A DNA stretch of 64,000 nucleotides from Metabacillus sp. FJAT-52054 (GTDB lineage Bacteria; Bacillota; Bacilli; Bacillales; Bacillaceae). The notes beneath the pieces were generated by a model. It was given only the letters and a program-made list of their open reading frames with translations, was not told the DNA's origin and did not search any database. Each line of letters starts with the position of its first letter. Positions within the stretch are counted from its first letter, which is position 1. A program made the translations under genes and the position numbers. Below are positions 1 to 9,854 of the stretch, piece by piece. The stretch is from the NCBI RefSeq assembly GCF_037201815.1, contig NZ_CP147407.1, positions 1,930,723 through 1,994,722 on the forward strand, in the 5' to 3' direction.

Positions 1-126
1 AAAGCCATGCTTGCTCCGGGTCTGCCGGGAATCGTAGCTCCAAAAACAGCGGGACAAATTTTGGCAAATGTGCTCACGCAGCTCCTTGGCGAGCAATTAT
101 TAGAAGGAAAGGAGTCCTCCTCATGA
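1..126 (+). CDS. dpaA: Dipicolinate synthase subunit A, C-terminal end (partial)
   Basis: Only the last 41 codons are in the window, entering at base 1 and ending at TGA 124-126. The assignment rests mainly on context: the frame stops inside the ATGA overlap with the dipicolinate synthase B gene, the arrangement of spoVFA-spoVFB (dpaA-dpaB) in Bacillus. The C-terminal peptide (PGLPGIVAPKTAGQILANVL) fits the end of DpaA. In the family, DpaA is the NAD(P)-dependent subunit that oxidises a dihydrodipicolinate-derived intermediate to dipicolinic acid in the mother cell. The overlap implies translational coupling with dpaB. Confidence 0.85.
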   Translation, partial: KAMLAPGLPGIVAPKTAGQILANVLTQLLGEQLLEGKESSS

Positions 127-722
127 ATGTAAAAGGAAAAACGATCGGTTTTGGTTTAACTGGATCTCATTGCACGTATGACGCTGTCTTTCCAGAGATT
201 CAAAAACTTGTGGAACTGGGAGCGAACGTGCTTCCTGTTATCACAAACACGGTAAAATCTACGATTACCAGATTCGGAGATGGAGAAGACTGGGTGCGAA
301 GAATTGAGGAAGCAACCGGAAATGAAGCGATTGATACAATCGTAAAGGCCGAACCGCTTGGACCGAAAATTCCGCTTGACTGTATGGTTGTTGCTCCTTT
401 AACAGGCAATACGATGAGCAAGCTTGCAAATGCAATGACAGAATCCCCTGTACTTATGGCAGCGAAAGCAACGATGAGAAATAACAAACCAGTCCTTCTT
501 GGGATCTCAACGAACGATGCACTTGGCTTGAATGGTGTAAATTTAATGAGGTTAATGGGAGCGAAAAATGTCTTTTTTATTCCATTCGGCCAGGATAACC
601 CTGAGAAAAAACCGAATTCCATGGTAGCCAGAATGCATATGCTGGTTCCATCTTTGGAAGCAGCTCTCGAGCATAAGCAAATACAGCCGGTTGTTGTTGA
701 AAGATTCAGAGACGAAGAATAG
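123..722 (+). CDS. dpaB: Dipicolinate synthase subunit B (flavoprotein-like)
   Basis: This 199-residue protein matches DpaB/SpoVFB in length and sequence. It is the flavoprotein-fold partner of DpaA, making dipicolinic acid for the spore core from the product of DapA. Family-like segments are GLTGSHC near residues 11-17, VVAPLTGNTMSKLAN near 89-103 and PFGQDNP near 154-160. The ATG at 123 has AAGGAG 8 bases upstream and overlaps the dpaA stop by four bases. The gene is followed by asd, dapG and dapA, which supply the precursor. In B. subtilis the pair is sigma-K dependent; the promoter lies outside this window. Confidence 0.95.
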   Translation: MNVKGKTIGFGLTGSHCTYDAVFPEIQKLVELGANVLPVITNTVKSTITRFGDGEDWVRRIEEATGNEAIDTIVKAEPLGPKIPLDCMVVAPLTGNTMSKLANAMTESPVLMAAKATMRNNKPVLLGISTNDALGLNGVNLMRLMGAKNVFFIPFGQDNPEKKPNSMVARMHMLVPSLEAALEHKQIQPVVVERFRDEE

Positions 723-773
723 GAATGAACTCCAGCAGAAGGGTAAAAAAAATCGTTCATGAGAACACCAATG

Positions 774-793
774 TGTTAGAATATTATCTAACA
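774..793. promoter_or_regulatory. Perfect 20-bp palindrome upstream of asd
   Basis: TGTTAGAATATTATCTAACA is a perfect inverted repeat (7-bp arms, 6-bp centre) in the 129-base gap between dpaB and asd. There is no T-tract after it, so it is not a typical terminator. The centre is rich in -10-like sequence (GAATAT, TATTAT), so it could be an operator over a promoter for asd-dapG-dapA. The regulator is unknown. Confidence 0.4.
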
Positions 794-851
794 TCAATTG
801 TACATGAACCGGTAGTAGTTGATGAATGGATTGCGGAAGGGGTTATGGCAA

Positions 852-1895
852 ATGAGCTCAAATGGATATCGTGTTGCAGTCACGGGCGCAACAGGTGCCG
901 TAGGCCAGCAGATGCTGAAAACGCTGGAGGAACGAAATTTTCCTATTTCTGAATTAAAATTGCTGTCGTCTGAACGATCGGCGGGCACAACCATTACGTT
1001 TAAAGGCAAATCCTATACAGTAGAAGCGGCTAAGCCGGAAAGCTTTGAAAATATTCAAATCGCGCTTTTTAGTGCAGGGGGCAGCGTATCAAAGAAATTA
1101 GCTCCTGAGGCAGTAAAAAGAGGGGCAATCGTTGTAGATAATACAAGTGCTTACCGCATGGATCCGAACGTACCGCTCGTTGTTCCTGAAGTCAATGAGG
1201 AGAGCCTGAAAAATCATCAGGGCATTATCGCCAATCCAAACTGTTCTACTATACAGATGGCTGCCGCACTTGAGCCAATCCGTAAAGCGTACGGATTGAG
1301 CAAAGTGATTGTATCTACCTATCAGGCCGTATCAGGTGCAGGGGCAGCTGCAATCAATGAACTGAATGATCAAACACGTGCTATATTGGACGGCAAGGAA
1401 TACACGCCATCCATTCTTCCTGTTAAGGGAGATAAAAAGCACTATCAAATCGCATACAACGCCATTCCTCAAATTGATAAATTTCAGGAGAACGGCTATA
1501 CATTTGAAGAAATGAAAATGATCAATGAAACGAAAAAAATTATGAATATGCCTGAGCTTGCGGTAGCTGCAACTTGTGTGCGGCTTCCTGTTGTGACAGG
1601 CCATTCTGAATCTGTATACATTGAAATCGGCAAAGATGATGTATCTGTGGCCGATCTGCATCATTTGCTCCTTGAAGCACCAGGAATAACGCTTGAAGAT
1701 AACCCGGCTGAACAGATTTATCCGATGCCTGCCAATTGTGTTGGCAAAAATGATGTATTCGTAGGCAGAGTCCGAAAAGACCTGGATCAGAAAAATGGCT
1801 TTCACCTATGGATTGTTTCTGATAACCTTCTTAAAGGTGCGGCATGGAATTCCGTTCAAATTGCGGAAAGTCTTATTAAGCTTAAGCTTGTGTAA
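852..1895 (+). CDS. asd: Aspartate-semialdehyde dehydrogenase
   Basis: The enzyme reduces aspartyl-4-phosphate to aspartate semialdehyde with NADPH, the second step towards lysine, diaminopimelate, methionine and threonine. The 347-residue protein shows the nucleotide-binding motif GATGAVG at residues 12-18 and the catalytic cysteine in NPNCST (Cys131). The start at 852 was chosen over an in-frame ATG at 819 because GGAAGGGG ends 9 bases before it and the resulting length matches the B. subtilis protein (346 aa). It lies upstream of dapG and dapA in the same direction, with a hairpin between asd and dapG. Confidence 0.95.
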   Translation: MSSNGYRVAVTGATGAVGQQMLKTLEERNFPISELKLLSSERSAGTTITFKGKSYTVEAAKPESFENIQIALFSAGGSVSKKLAPEAVKRGAIVVDNTSAYRMDPNVPLVVPEVNEESLKNHQGIIANPNCSTIQMAAALEPIRKAYGLSKVIVSTYQAVSGAGAAAINELNDQTRAILDGKEYTPSILPVKGDKKHYQIAYNAIPQIDKFQENGYTFEEMKMINETKKIMNMPELAVAATCVRLPVVTGHSESVYIEIGKDDVSVADLHHLLLEAPGITLEDNPAEQIYPMPANCVGKNDVFVGRVRKDLDQKNGFHLWIVSDNLLKGAAWNSVQIAESLIKLKLV

Positions 1896-1903
1896 TGGAT
1901 AAG

Positions 1904-1936
1904 GAAGAGAGCTGGGCAGCTGTCCCTGCTCTCTTC
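1904..1936 (+). terminator. Hairpin between asd and dapG (weak terminator or processing site)
   Basis: GAAGAGAGC at 1904-1912 pairs with GCTCTCTTC at 1928-1936, with further pairing possible in the loop. Only a short mixed T-stretch follows, so this is more likely a partial terminator or RNA-stability hairpin inside the asd-dapG-dapA unit than a full stop. Confidence 0.45.
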
Positions 1937-1981
1937 TGTTGATTTATGAAGGGAAATTGAACAGTTGGGGTGTAGGAAGCG

Positions 1982-3196
1982 ATGAAAATTCTGGTTCAAA
2001 AGTTTGGCGGAACGTCCGTCAAGGATCATGAGGGCCGTGAACAGGCATATAAACATATCAGCCTTGCATTGGAACAAGGATATAAAGTTGTTGTTGTCGT
2101 TTCAGCAATGGGACGGAGCGGCGATCCTTATGCAACGGACACACTATTAAGCCTTCTTTATGGGGAAGCTGAAGATGTATCGGGCAGAGAGCATGATTTA
2201 CTGCTTTCATGCGGAGAAACCATTTCATCCGTTGTTTTTTCGAGTATGCTTAGAAAAAGAGGCTTAAACTCTGCCGCATTGACTGGGGCACAAGCAGGAT
2301 TTATGACAAATAATGATCATACAAACGCTAAAATTCTGGAAATGAACTGCTCGCGATTGAAAGAAATACTTGAAACAAGCGATGTAGCCGTTGTTGCCGG
2401 TTTCCAGGGGGCAGCTCCGAACGGGGACATTACAACGCTTGGCCGCGGAGGAAGCGATACATCCGCGGCAGCACTGGGAGCTGCGCTGAATGCCGAATAC
2501 ATTGATATCTTTACGGATGTAGAAGGGGTTATGACAGCAGATCCAAGAATTGTTGAAAGTGCACGTCCGCTTGTAAATGTTACGTATACAGAAATATGCA
2601 ATCTGGCTTATCAGGGTGCGAAAGTGATTCATCCGCGTGCTGTGGAAATTGCCATGCAGGCTAAAGTTCCGATCAGGATCCGTTCCACTTATTCAGACAA
2701 AGAGGGAACATTAGTCGCTGCGAACAGTGCCGGCAAAATGGGCAGTGACGTAGCAGAGCAGCTTATCACAGGAATTGCCCACATGGCAAACGTCAGTCAA
2801 ATAAAAGTAGCCGCAAAACGCGGAGAATATCATACACAAACGGATGTATTCAAGGCCATGGCAAAGAACAGCATCAGCGTTGATTTTTTTAATATTACAC
2901 CAAATGAAGTGGTCTACACCGTACCTGGTTCGGTTACGAATAAGGCCGTTGAAATCCTGGAGTCAATGGGGTATCATCCTACTGTAACAAAAAAATGCGC
3001 TAAAGTTTCCGTTGTCGGAGCATCTATTATGGGTGTACCGGGTGTAATGGCCACCATTGTTTCCTCCCTTTCTGAACAGGGAATTCAAATTCTTCAATCT
3101 GCCGACAGCCACACAACGATCTGGGTGCTGGTAAATGAAGAAAATATGATCAGCGCAGTTAATACGCTTCACGAAGCATTTGAACTGTCAAAGTAA
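1982..3196 (+). CDS. dapG: Aspartokinase I (diaminopimelate-sensitive type)
   Basis: The protein phosphorylates aspartate in the first step of the aspartate pathway. It is 404 residues, the same length as B. subtilis DapG. The kinase motif KFGGTSV is at residues 7-13, and two ACT-type regulatory domains occupy roughly residues 265-400. The gene order asd-dapG-dapA identifies it as the DapG isozyme, which in B. subtilis is inhibited by meso-diaminopimelate, rather than the lysine-regulated LysC. That inhibition is inferred from the family. GTAGGAAG precedes the ATG. Confidence 0.95.
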   Translation: MKILVQKFGGTSVKDHEGREQAYKHISLALEQGYKVVVVVSAMGRSGDPYATDTLLSLLYGEAEDVSGREHDLLLSCGETISSVVFSSMLRKRGLNSAALTGAQAGFMTNNDHTNAKILEMNCSRLKEILETSDVAVVAGFQGAAPNGDITTLGRGGSDTSAAALGAALNAEYIDIFTDVEGVMTADPRIVESARPLVNVTYTEICNLAYQGAKVIHPRAVEIAMQAKVPIRIRSTYSDKEGTLVAANSAGKMGSDVAEQLITGIAHMANVSQIKVAAKRGEYHTQTDVFKAMAKNSISVDFFNITPNEVVYTVPGSVTNKAVEILESMGYHPTVTKKCAKVSVVGASIMGVPGVMATIVSSLSEQGIQILQSADSHTTIWVLVNEENMISAVNTLHEAFELSK

Positions 3197-3222
3197 TCGA
3201 GAACAATTGAAGGAGAATGCAC

Positions 3223-4101
3223 ATGGCACGTTTTGGAAAAGTATCAACGGCAATGGTTACTCCATTTGACTTTGCCGGCAATATAGATTTTAAGAAAACA
3301 TCAAAACTTATTGAATACTTAATTGCAAACGGAACGGATTCCATTGTAGCAGCAGGAACAACAGGCGAGTCCCCTACGCTGACTTTTGAAGAAAAAGCAG
3401 CATTGTTCCAGCATACGGTTAAAGAAGTTAATGGAAGAATACCAGTAATTGCAGGTACGGGGAGCAATGATACCAGAGCTTCCATTGAGCTGACAAAAAA
3501 GGCGGAAGAAGCAGGGGCAGATGCAGTCATGCTCGTCGCTCCCTACTATAATAAACCTTCACAGGAAGGCATTTACCAGCATTTTAAAGCTATTGCCGAG
3601 AGCACAGTACTCCCGGTCATGATTTATAATGTTCCAGGGAGAACGGTTGTTAAAATGACAGCTGAAACCATCATCCGGTTATCTGCGATTCCGAACATTG
3701 CTGCGGTAAAAGATGCAAGCGGCGACCTGGAAGCCATTGCTGAGGTTATCGAAAAGACGGGTGATGACTTTGATGTGTATTGCGGAGACGATAGTCTCAC
3801 TCTGCCAAGCATGGCGATTGGTGCCACCGGAATCGTATCTGTTGCATCCCATGTAATTGGCAATGAAATGCAGCAGATGATTGAAGCATTCGCTCAAGGC
3901 GATGTTAAGCAGGCGGCATCTATCCATCGCCGTATCCTGCCGGTAATGAATGAAATGTTCGCTGCTCCAAGTCCTGCACCTGTGAAAACCGCATTGCAGA
4001 TCTCAGGCATGGATGTCGGGCCGGTAAGATTGCCGATTCTTCCTCTGACCGAATCAGAAAGAAACAGTTTAATGGACGTTATGGGGCAATTGAATAAGTA
4101 A
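3223..4101 (+). CDS. dapA: 4-hydroxy-tetrahydrodipicolinate synthase
   Basis: DapA condenses pyruvate with aspartate semialdehyde, the committed step to lysine, diaminopimelate and spore dipicolinate. The 292-residue TIM-barrel protein has GTTGES at residues 45-50, the catalytic Tyr135 in YNVPGRT and the Schiff-base Lys163 in AVKDASGD. ATG 3223 is preferred over ATG 3217 because the latter overlaps the ribosome binding site AAGGAG (3210-3215); the chosen start has 7-base spacing and gives the usual N-terminus (MARFGKVSTAMVTPF). It is the last gene of the asd-dapG-dapA unit and is followed by a strong terminator. Confidence 0.96.
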   Translation: MARFGKVSTAMVTPFDFAGNIDFKKTSKLIEYLIANGTDSIVAAGTTGESPTLTFEEKAALFQHTVKEVNGRIPVIAGTGSNDTRASIELTKKAEEAGADAVMLVAPYYNKPSQEGIYQHFKAIAESTVLPVMIYNVPGRTVVKMTAETIIRLSAIPNIAAVKDASGDLEAIAEVIEKTGDDFDVYCGDDSLTLPSMAIGATGIVSVASHVIGNEMQQMIEAFAQGDVKQAASIHRRILPVMNEMFAAPSPAPVKTALQISGMDVGPVRLPILPLTESERNSLMDVMGQLNK

Positions 4102-4137
4102 AAAGAAGCTGGCAGACTGCTGCCAGCTTCTTTTTAA
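4101..4137 (+). terminator. Terminator after dapA
   Basis: AAAGAAGCTGGCA pairs with TGCCAGCTTCTTT across a six-base loop, giving a 13-bp or longer stem that runs into a T-tract. This is a clear intrinsic terminator of the asd-dapG-dapA unit. Confidence 0.92.
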
Positions 4138-4261
4138 TAAAACGTCTGATGCAGTGAATGAAATCTGCGGAGCATGATGTCAGTCTTGCTGCCTTTCATT
4201 GCTCCCGATTAGCAAAAAAGCTGATTATGCTGCATGAGTATTTAAGTCCCGGCTTTTCTTC

Positions 4262-4291
4262 TTGTATTCCTTTTCACCATTCAGGTATAAT
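4262..4291 (+). promoter_or_regulatory. Sigma-A promoter of rnjB
   Basis: TTGTAT (4262-4267) and TATAAT (4286-4291) are separated by 18 bases, about 50 bases upstream of the rnjB TTG start. It lies just after the dapA terminator, so rnjB has its own promoter. Confidence 0.65.
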
Positions 4292-4340
4292 GATGCTAAG
4301 TGACGTGGAACGGGCGAGCAAAACAGGGAGGATTTATACA

Positions 4341-6008
4341 TTGAATTTGAAACAGACAGAAAATATAAAAGTGATCGCTTTAGGCGGCGTAGGGGAAATC
4401 GGCAAAAATATGTTTGTCATCGAAGTTGATGCGGATTTGTTTATTGTCGATGCCGGACTTATGCATCCTGAAGGAGAAATGCTCGGAATTGACGTCGTGA
4501 TTCCGGATATTTCGTATTTAATTGAAAACCGCAGCCGTGTGAAAGCCATGTTTTTAACTCATGGGCACGAAGAGAATATTGGCGGTGTTTTTTATGTCAT
4601 GCAAAAATTATCCATTCCTGTATATGGAACGAAACTTACCCTGGCACTTGTTGTGGAAAAACTTAAAGAGTATGGAATGAAGAACTATTCTTTGCTTAAA
4701 GAAATTGATTCCAGCTCTAAAATTGAATTTGACTCCGCTGCCGTCACCTTTTTCCGAACAAACCACAGCATACCAGACTCTGTAGGGGTAGCCGTTCATA
4801 CATCCCTTGGTTCGATCGTACATACCGGAGATTTTAAGTTTGACCAGACACCAACCAGCAATCATGTATCAGATATCAGCAAAATGGCCGCGCTGGGAGA
4901 TGAAGGTGTTCTATGCCTGCTTTCAGACAGCACAAATGCTGAAAAACCAGGTTATAGTGCGTCCGAATCTGTGGTAGGAAGCGAAATTGCTACAGCCATG
5001 TACAATGCAGACGGCAGGGTCATCATTGCTGTTTTTGCATCAAATTACAGCCGGATTCAGCATGTAATTAATGCTGCAATTGAGAATAACCGAAAACTTG
5101 CAATTGTTGGCAAAAACATGATGAATGTTCTTCAGACAGCCATTAAACTAGGGTATATTCATGTTCAGGAAGATTTGATTATTCCTCTACAGGAGATTGA
5201 AAAACATCCCAGTCAGAAAATTGCCATTTTAACAACTGGAACAAACGGGGAACCGCTCGGAGCTTTAAACAGAATGGCAAGGCATTCTCACAAACAGCTG
5301 AATGTTTCTGAGGGAGATACGGTGATGATTGCCGCTACACCTCTTCCAGGTCATGAACTGGAGTTTTCCAAAACCATTGACCTGCTTTACCGGGCAGGGG
5401 CGAATGTTGTTTTCGGCCAAAAGCAAGTTCATGTTTCCGGACACGGCAATCAGGAAGAATTAAAGCTGATGCTGAACTTAATGAAACCTAAATACTTCAT
5501 TCCTATTAACGGGGAGTATAAAATGCAGGTAGCCCACGGCAAACTTGCACAGCAAGTGGGAATGAACAAAAAAGATATTCTCCTGATTGAAAAAGGGGAT
5601 GTCGTCCATTTTAAAGAAAATTCAGTCCGGACGGGCTCTAAAGTCACTTCCGGTAATGTATTGATTGATGGTCTGGGTGTTGGAGATGTTGGAAACATCG
5701 TGCTTCGGGACCGCAGGCTCCTATCACAGGATGGAATTCTAATCGTTGTTGTTACGTTAGATAAAGCAAATAAGCGGGTAGTAGCAGGACCTGAGATCAT
5801 TTCCAGAGGTTTCGTTTATGTGAGAGAGTCAGAAGAGCTTTTGGATAAATCGGCACTGATTGTAAAAGAAATTGCTGATAAATGCATGAAAGACCATTTA
5901 ATTGAATGGTCTTCTCTCAAGCTGAATATCAGGGAAGCGCTGAATCAATATTTATATGAACGCACTAAGCGCCGCCCGATGATTTTACCGATCATAATGG
6001 AAGTTTAA
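4341..6008 (+). CDS. rnjB: Ribonuclease J2
   Basis: This metallo-beta-lactamase/beta-CASP ribonuclease partners RNase J1 in mRNA decay and rRNA maturation. The TTG at 4341 is chosen because GGGAGG (4326-4331) sits 9 bases upstream, a sigma-A promoter ends at 4291, and the product is then exactly 555 residues, the length of B. subtilis RnjB. The upstream frame to 4158 crosses that promoter and is not used. The metal motif is HGHEEN (residues 74-79) where active RNase J1 enzymes have HGHEDH, so two ligand positions are altered. B. subtilis RnjB is altered similarly (HGHDEN) and has little exonuclease activity of its own. The C-terminal tail ends in IIMEV. Confidence 0.94.
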   Translation: MNLKQTENIKVIALGGVGEIGKNMFVIEVDADLFIVDAGLMHPEGEMLGIDVVIPDISYLIENRSRVKAMFLTHGHEENIGGVFYVMQKLSIPVYGTKLTLALVVEKLKEYGMKNYSLLKEIDSSSKIEFDSAAVTFFRTNHSIPDSVGVAVHTSLGSIVHTGDFKFDQTPTSNHVSDISKMAALGDEGVLCLLSDSTNAEKPGYSASESVVGSEIATAMYNADGRVIIAVFASNYSRIQHVINAAIENNRKLAIVGKNMMNVLQTAIKLGYIHVQEDLIIPLQEIEKHPSQKIAILTTGTNGEPLGALNRMARHSHKQLNVSEGDTVMIAATPLPGHELEFSKTIDLLYRAGANVVFGQKQVHVSGHGNQEELKLMLNLMKPKYFIPINGEYKMQVAHGKLAQQVGMNKKDILLIEKGDVVHFKENSVRTGSKVTSGNVLIDGLGVGDVGNIVLRDRRLLSQDGILIVVVTLDKANKRVVAGPEIISRGFVYVRESEELLDKSALIVKEIADKCMKDHLIEWSSLKLNIREALNQYLYERTKRRPMILPIIMEV

Positions 6009-6043
6009 ACATATAATTTGCTGAATGAACCGAACTTAAAACG

Positions 6044-6080
6044 GAAGAAGAAGACCGCAGCTGCCGGTCTTCTTCTTTTT
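6044..6080 (+). terminator. Terminator after rnjB
   Basis: GAAGAAGAAGACCG pairs with CGGTCTTCTTCTT around a short CAGCTGC loop and is followed by a T-run. It is a strong intrinsic terminator. Confidence 0.92.
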
Positions 6081-6149
6081 CGCCTTTTGTATGAAATGGC
6101 TGTCTTCTTTGCATAATAAGACCATATTTCAGAAAGGCAGGAGAACCGT

Positions 6150-6917
6150 ATGGCATTTTCAAGTGAGCATCAGGAATACAAAATCACAAACGATCAGTCT
6201 GAGCAATCGGAAAAACAGGATGATAAGCAAGGCTCCCTGACCGAAAAAATACAGCAGCTTGGCCAAACAAACATTCCTCAAATGTCACAGGAAACAAATA
6301 TCCACTGCCTGACGATTGTGGGTCAAATCGAGGGTCACATCCAGCTCCCTCCTCAAAATAAAACGACGAAATACGAGCACGTTATTCCGCAAATCGTTGC
6401 CATTGAACAAAATCCAAAGATTGAAGGCCTTCTCGTGATTTTGAATACGGTAGGAGGAGATGTGGAAGCGGGTCTTGCGATCGCTGAAATGCTAGGATCC
6501 CTTTCAAAACCTACAGTATCCATTGTCTTAGGGGGAGGTCATTCGATTGGCGTACCAATCGCGGTATCCTGCACCCATTCGTTTATTGCTGAAACGGCAA
6601 CGATGACGATTCATCCCGTTCGTCTAACGGGTCTTGTGATCGGCGTTCCCCAAACATTCGAATACCTGGATAAAATGCAAGACCGCGTTGTAAATTTCGT
6701 GACGAAGCATTCCAACATTTCTGAAGAAAAATTTAAAGAGCTTATGTTTTCAAAGGGCAACCTGACACGGGACATCGGTACGAATGTGGTAGGTACGGAC
6801 GCTGTAGAGTATGGACTGATTGATGATGTGGGCGGAGTGGGCTTAGCCATAAAAAAGCTGAATGAGCTGATTGAACAAACGAAAGGGCATGATCAAGAGG
6901 AGCAGGTGCTGCAATGA
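6150..6917 (+). CDS. tepA: ClpP/crotonase-fold translocation-enhancing protease-like protein TepA
   Basis: The 255-residue protein belongs to the ClpP-like serine protease family that includes B. subtilis TepA (YmfB), reported to aid degradation of signal peptides and early secretion. Residues 1-55 are polar and low-complexity; the ClpP-fold core follows. The segment GGGHSIG near residue 130 carries the likely nucleophilic serine, and TMTIHP lies downstream as in ClpP-type proteins. GGCAGGAG precedes the ATG. Its stop overlaps the next small gene by four bases. The position between rnjB and spoIIIE is conserved in Bacillus. Confidence 0.9.
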   Translation: MAFSSEHQEYKITNDQSEQSEKQDDKQGSLTEKIQQLGQTNIPQMSQETNIHCLTIVGQIEGHIQLPPQNKTTKYEHVIPQIVAIEQNPKIEGLLVILNTVGGDVEAGLAIAEMLGSLSKPTVSIVLGGGHSIGVPIAVSCTHSFIAETATMTIHPVRLTGLVIGVPQTFEYLDKMQDRVVNFVTKHSNISEEKFKELMFSKGNLTRDIGTNVVGTDAVEYGLIDDVGGVGLAIKKLNELIEQTKGHDQEEQVLQ

Positions 6918-7138
6918 TTCTGTATACGATGATGCCCCATGAGCTTGTTTTTGCAGAAAGCGGAAATGGCGCTTTAGAGGAAAAAATGGCTATTGTCAAC
7001 GGAGTCGAGATGATAGTCAGGCCATGTGAAGATCATTCTTTTGAAGTTGTCCGGCTGCTTAGCAGCAACCCGAATCATTACTTGAAAAGTGAGTGCATGC
7101 CAGGACAAAAAATCAGTTCTGCCATGGTGGTATTCTAG
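6914..7138 (+). CDS. YlzJ-like small protein
   Basis: This 74-residue protein begins [13 protein letters not shown] and resembles the YlzJ family, a small uncharacterised protein found next to tepA in Bacillus. Its ATG overlaps the tepA stop (ATGA), indicating translational coupling. It has no predicted membrane segment and no recognised catalytic motif. I do not know its function. Confidence 0.75.
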   Translation: MILYTMMPHELVFAESGNGALEEKMAIVNGVEMIVRPCEDHSFEVVRLLSSNPNHYLKSECMPGQKISSAMVVF

Positions 7139-7183
7139 TCTGAAACAGACCATTCTATGATATACTGAAGCTAATCAAAATGG

Positions 7184-7210
7184 GCAGCCCTCTTGAAGGC
7201 TGCTTTCTTC
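7184..7210 (+). terminator. Weak terminator between ylzJ-like gene and spoIIIE
   Basis: GCAGCC (7184-7189) pairs with GGCTGC (7198-7203) around an eight-base loop, followed by TTTCTTC. The stem is short, so termination is probably partial. Confidence 0.5.
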
Positions 7211-7334
7211 GTTGGGTCTGAACCAACAATTAATCCGGTTTGGGATTGTACTCTGAGCCAAGTAGTTTGATTTTTTTTGTTTGCGGATACAAAAATCTGC
7301 AAACCCAATTTTAGAGATGATTACAGGTGATCGA

Positions 7335-9674
7335 ATGGCAAAAAAGAAACGGCGTCAGCAAAAGAAAAGTTCCGGCAGACCAGTTTTTAAGTATGAGCTT
7401 GCCGGTTTAGGAATGACAGCAGCATCTATTATTGCAATGGCCAGGCTGGGGATTGCAGGAATGGCCATTGTCCAGTTTTTCAGGTTTTTTGCCGGAGAGT
7501 GGCATATCCTCTTTCTGATTGGACTTGGAGCAGCAGGAATTTATGTTTTTTGGTACAAGAAAAGGCCGCCATTTTCATCAAGAAGAATGATCGGCATATA
7601 CTTAATTACTGCAGCGCTTCTGCTGCTAACCCACATATCCTTATTCGAAGCCGTGCTTGCACGCGGAGAAGCAGGCTCCTCCAGTGTGATCAGAAATACG
7701 TGGGAGCTTTATGCAATGGAGCTCAAAGGCGAAAGTATAACACGGGATTTGGGAGGAGGAATGATTGGAGCTCTGCTGTTTGCAGCATCCTATTTCCTCT
7801 TTGCGGCAGCTGGTTCCAAATTGATTGCAGCGGGTATGATTGTGGCTGGTATTCTTCTTATTACAGACAAGTCTCTTCAGGAAACTTTGTTTAAATTGTT
7901 TGGGCCCGTCTTTACATTCTTCAAAAAGCAATTCGCGGCCTTTATCAAAGATATGCGCCAGCTTCCTAAGTCCTTTAAAAAGAAAAAGAGAAAATCCTCT
8001 GTGCCTGCAGAAAAGAAGACTCGCAGGTCAAAAGAAGATACGGATGAGCCGGAAATTGAAGTCTTTGAACCGATAAGCAGGTACGATGAGGATTCAGAAC
8101 CTATTATTTCAAGCTTTGCAGATCGTGTTGAAAGGGAAGAGACAGCCCCTGAACCTCCTCCTGAAGCTGCCTTCGAGAAAGGTACAGGTGTGGATCCTGA
8201 ACCGGTGCCGGGAATTCAAATCAGCTTTTCGGAAGTCGAAAACAAAGATTACAAGCTGCCTCCTGTCTCATTGTTAAAACAGCCTCAGCACAATGGACAG
8301 CAGACTGACAAAAAGAACATTTATGAAAATGCCAGAAAACTTGAAAGAACTTTTCAAAGCTTTGGAGTCAAAGCGAAGGTTACCCAGGTACATTTAGGCC
8401 CGGCAGTAACCAAATATGAAGTATATCCGGATACTGGTGTAAAAGTCAGCCGGATTGTTAATTTAAGCGATGATTTGGCATTGGCGCTTGCCGCAAAGGA
8501 TATTAGGATTGAAGCGCCTATTCCCGGAAAATCGGCGATTGGCATTGAAGTCCCTAATTCTGAAGTTGCGATGGTTTCGCTTCGCGAGGTTATTGACAAT
8601 AACGTGAATGACCGGCCTGATGCGAAGCTGCTAATAGGTCTGGGCCGTGATATTTCAGGTGAAGCCGTGCTTGCTGAAATGAATAAAATGCCGCATTTGC
8701 TCGTAGCCGGATCAACGGGAAGCGGGAAAAGTGTATGCATAAATGGAATTATTACGAGCATTTTAATGAGAGCCAAGCCTCATGAAGTGAAAATGATGAT
8801 GATTGACCCGAAAATGGTTGAGCTTAATGTCTACAATGGCATTCCGCATCTGCTTGCACCTGTTGTAACAGACCCGAAAAAAGCTTCCCAGGCTTTGAAA
8901 AAAGTAGTGAATGAGATGGAAAGAAGGTATGAGCTTTTTTCTCATACCGGTACGAGAAATATCGAAGGCTACAATGAAAATATTAGAAGAATCAATGCAG
9001 AAGAGGGCGAAAAGCAGCCGGAGCTTCCTTATATCGTGGTTATTGTCGATGAGCTTGCAGACTTGATGATGGTCGCTTCTTCCGATGTAGAGGATTCCAT
9101 AACAAGGCTTTCCCAAATGGCTAGAGCAGCAGGAATCCATTTGATTATCGCGACTCAAAGGCCGTCTGTAGACGTTATAACTGGTGTAATAAAAGCAAAT
9201 ATTCCATCACGTATCGCATTCAGTGTTTCTTCAATGACGGATTCCCGTACGATTCTGGATATGGGAGGTGCAGAAAAGCTTCTTGGAAGAGGAGACATGC
9301 TCTTCCTGCCTGTCGGGGCATCCAAACCTGTACGTGTTCAGGGAGCTTTTCTATCAGATCATGAAGTAGAGGAAGTAGTAGAATTTGTGATTGGCCAGCA
9401 AAAGGCTCAGTATCAGGAAAATATGATTCCAACTGAAGCTGCTGAAACGACAAGCGAAGTGAATGATGATTTATATGAAGAAGCTGTTCAGCTGGTAGTC
9501 GATATGCAGACTGCATCGGTTTCTATGCTGCAGAGAAGGTTTCGAGTCGGATATACAAGGGCCGCAAGACTGATAGACGCCATGGAAGAACGGGGCGTTG
9601 TGGGACCTTATGAGGGGAGCAAACCCCGGGAGGTTTTATTAAGTAAAGGACAGCATGATGAAATGAGTTCTTAA
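7335..9674 (+). CDS. spoIIIE: DNA translocase SpoIIIE (FtsK family)
   Basis: SpoIIIE pumps the chromosome through the closing septum into the forespore. The start at 7335 gives MAKKKRR, as in B. subtilis, and a 779-residue protein (B. subtilis 787); AGGTGA lies just upstream. Four membrane segments fall in roughly residues 20-180, then a charged linker to about 330. The FtsK alpha/beta motor contains Walker A GSTGSGKS near residues 458-466 and Walker [11 protein letters not shown]. The C-terminal winged-helix gamma domain (about 705-765), which reads DNA polarity sequences, includes the segment [21 protein letters not shown] terminator follows directly. Confidence 0.96.
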   Translation: MAKKKRRQQKKSSGRPVFKYELAGLGMTAASIIAMARLGIAGMAIVQFFRFFAGEWHILFLIGLGAAGIYVFWYKKRPPFSSRRMIGIYLITAALLLLTHISLFEAVLARGEAGSSSVIRNTWELYAMELKGESITRDLGGGMIGALLFAASYFLFAAAGSKLIAAGMIVAGILLITDKSLQETLFKLFGPVFTFFKKQFAAFIKDMRQLPKSFKKKKRKSSVPAEKKTRRSKEDTDEPEIEVFEPISRYDEDSEPIISSFADRVEREETAPEPPPEAAFEKGTGVDPEPVPGIQISFSEVENKDYKLPPVSLLKQPQHNGQQTDKKNIYENARKLERTFQSFGVKAKVTQVHLGPAVTKYEVYPDTGVKVSRIVNLSDDLALALAAKDIRIEAPIPGKSAIGIEVPNSEVAMVSLREVIDNNVNDRPDAKLLIGLGRDISGEAVLAEMNKMPHLLVAGSTGSGKSVCINGIITSILMRAKPHEVKMMMIDPKMVELNVYNGIPHLLAPVVTDPKKASQALKKVVNEMERRYELFSHTGTRNIEGYNENIRRINAEEGEKQPELPYIVVIVDELADLMMVASSDVEDSITRLSQMARAAGIHLIIATQRPSVDVITGVIKANIPSRIAFSVSSMTDSRTILDMGGAEKLLGRGDMLFLPVGASKPVRVQGAFLSDHEVEEVVEFVIGQQKAQYQENMIPTEAAETTSEVNDDLYEEAVQLVVDMQTASVSMLQRRFRVGYTRAARLIDAMEERGVVGPYEGSKPREVLLSKGQHDEMSS

Positions 9675-9675
9675 G

Positions 9676-9702
9676 CAGAAGGGGAAATCCCTTCTGTTTC
9701 TT
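9676..9702 (+). terminator. Terminator after spoIIIE
   Basis: CAGAAGGG (9676-9683) pairs with CCCTTCTG (9689-9696), followed by TTTCTT. It is a moderate intrinsic terminator starting just after the spoIIIE stop. Confidence 0.75.
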
Positions 9703-9854
9703 GCTGTACAAGTTAACATAATAATATTATCTTGTTTTTTAGCCCGTATTAAGTTTGAGTAAATAGTATTACGAAAATTCGACAAAATTATTAAATTTTT
9801 ATTTATTTATGTATTGAAACATGATATATTATTTTCGATTAGTAAAGGTTAAAC

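Noticed and set aside
200..760. Long minus-strand frames opposite dpaB, asd, dapG, glnA and others
   Set aside because: They are antisense shadows of well-supported genes with no own start sites or homology-like features.
725..952. 75-codon frame between dpaB and asd
   Set aside because: It runs into asd in another frame and its peptide is not protein-like; the gap holds a palindrome and no gene.
1896..1981. Lysine riboswitch or T-box before dapG
   Set aside because: The gap is only 86 bases with a single hairpin, too short for either.
4158..4340. 61-residue N-terminal extension of RnjB
   Set aside because: It crosses a good sigma-A promoter and lacks a ribosome binding site; the TTG at 4341 gives the family length.
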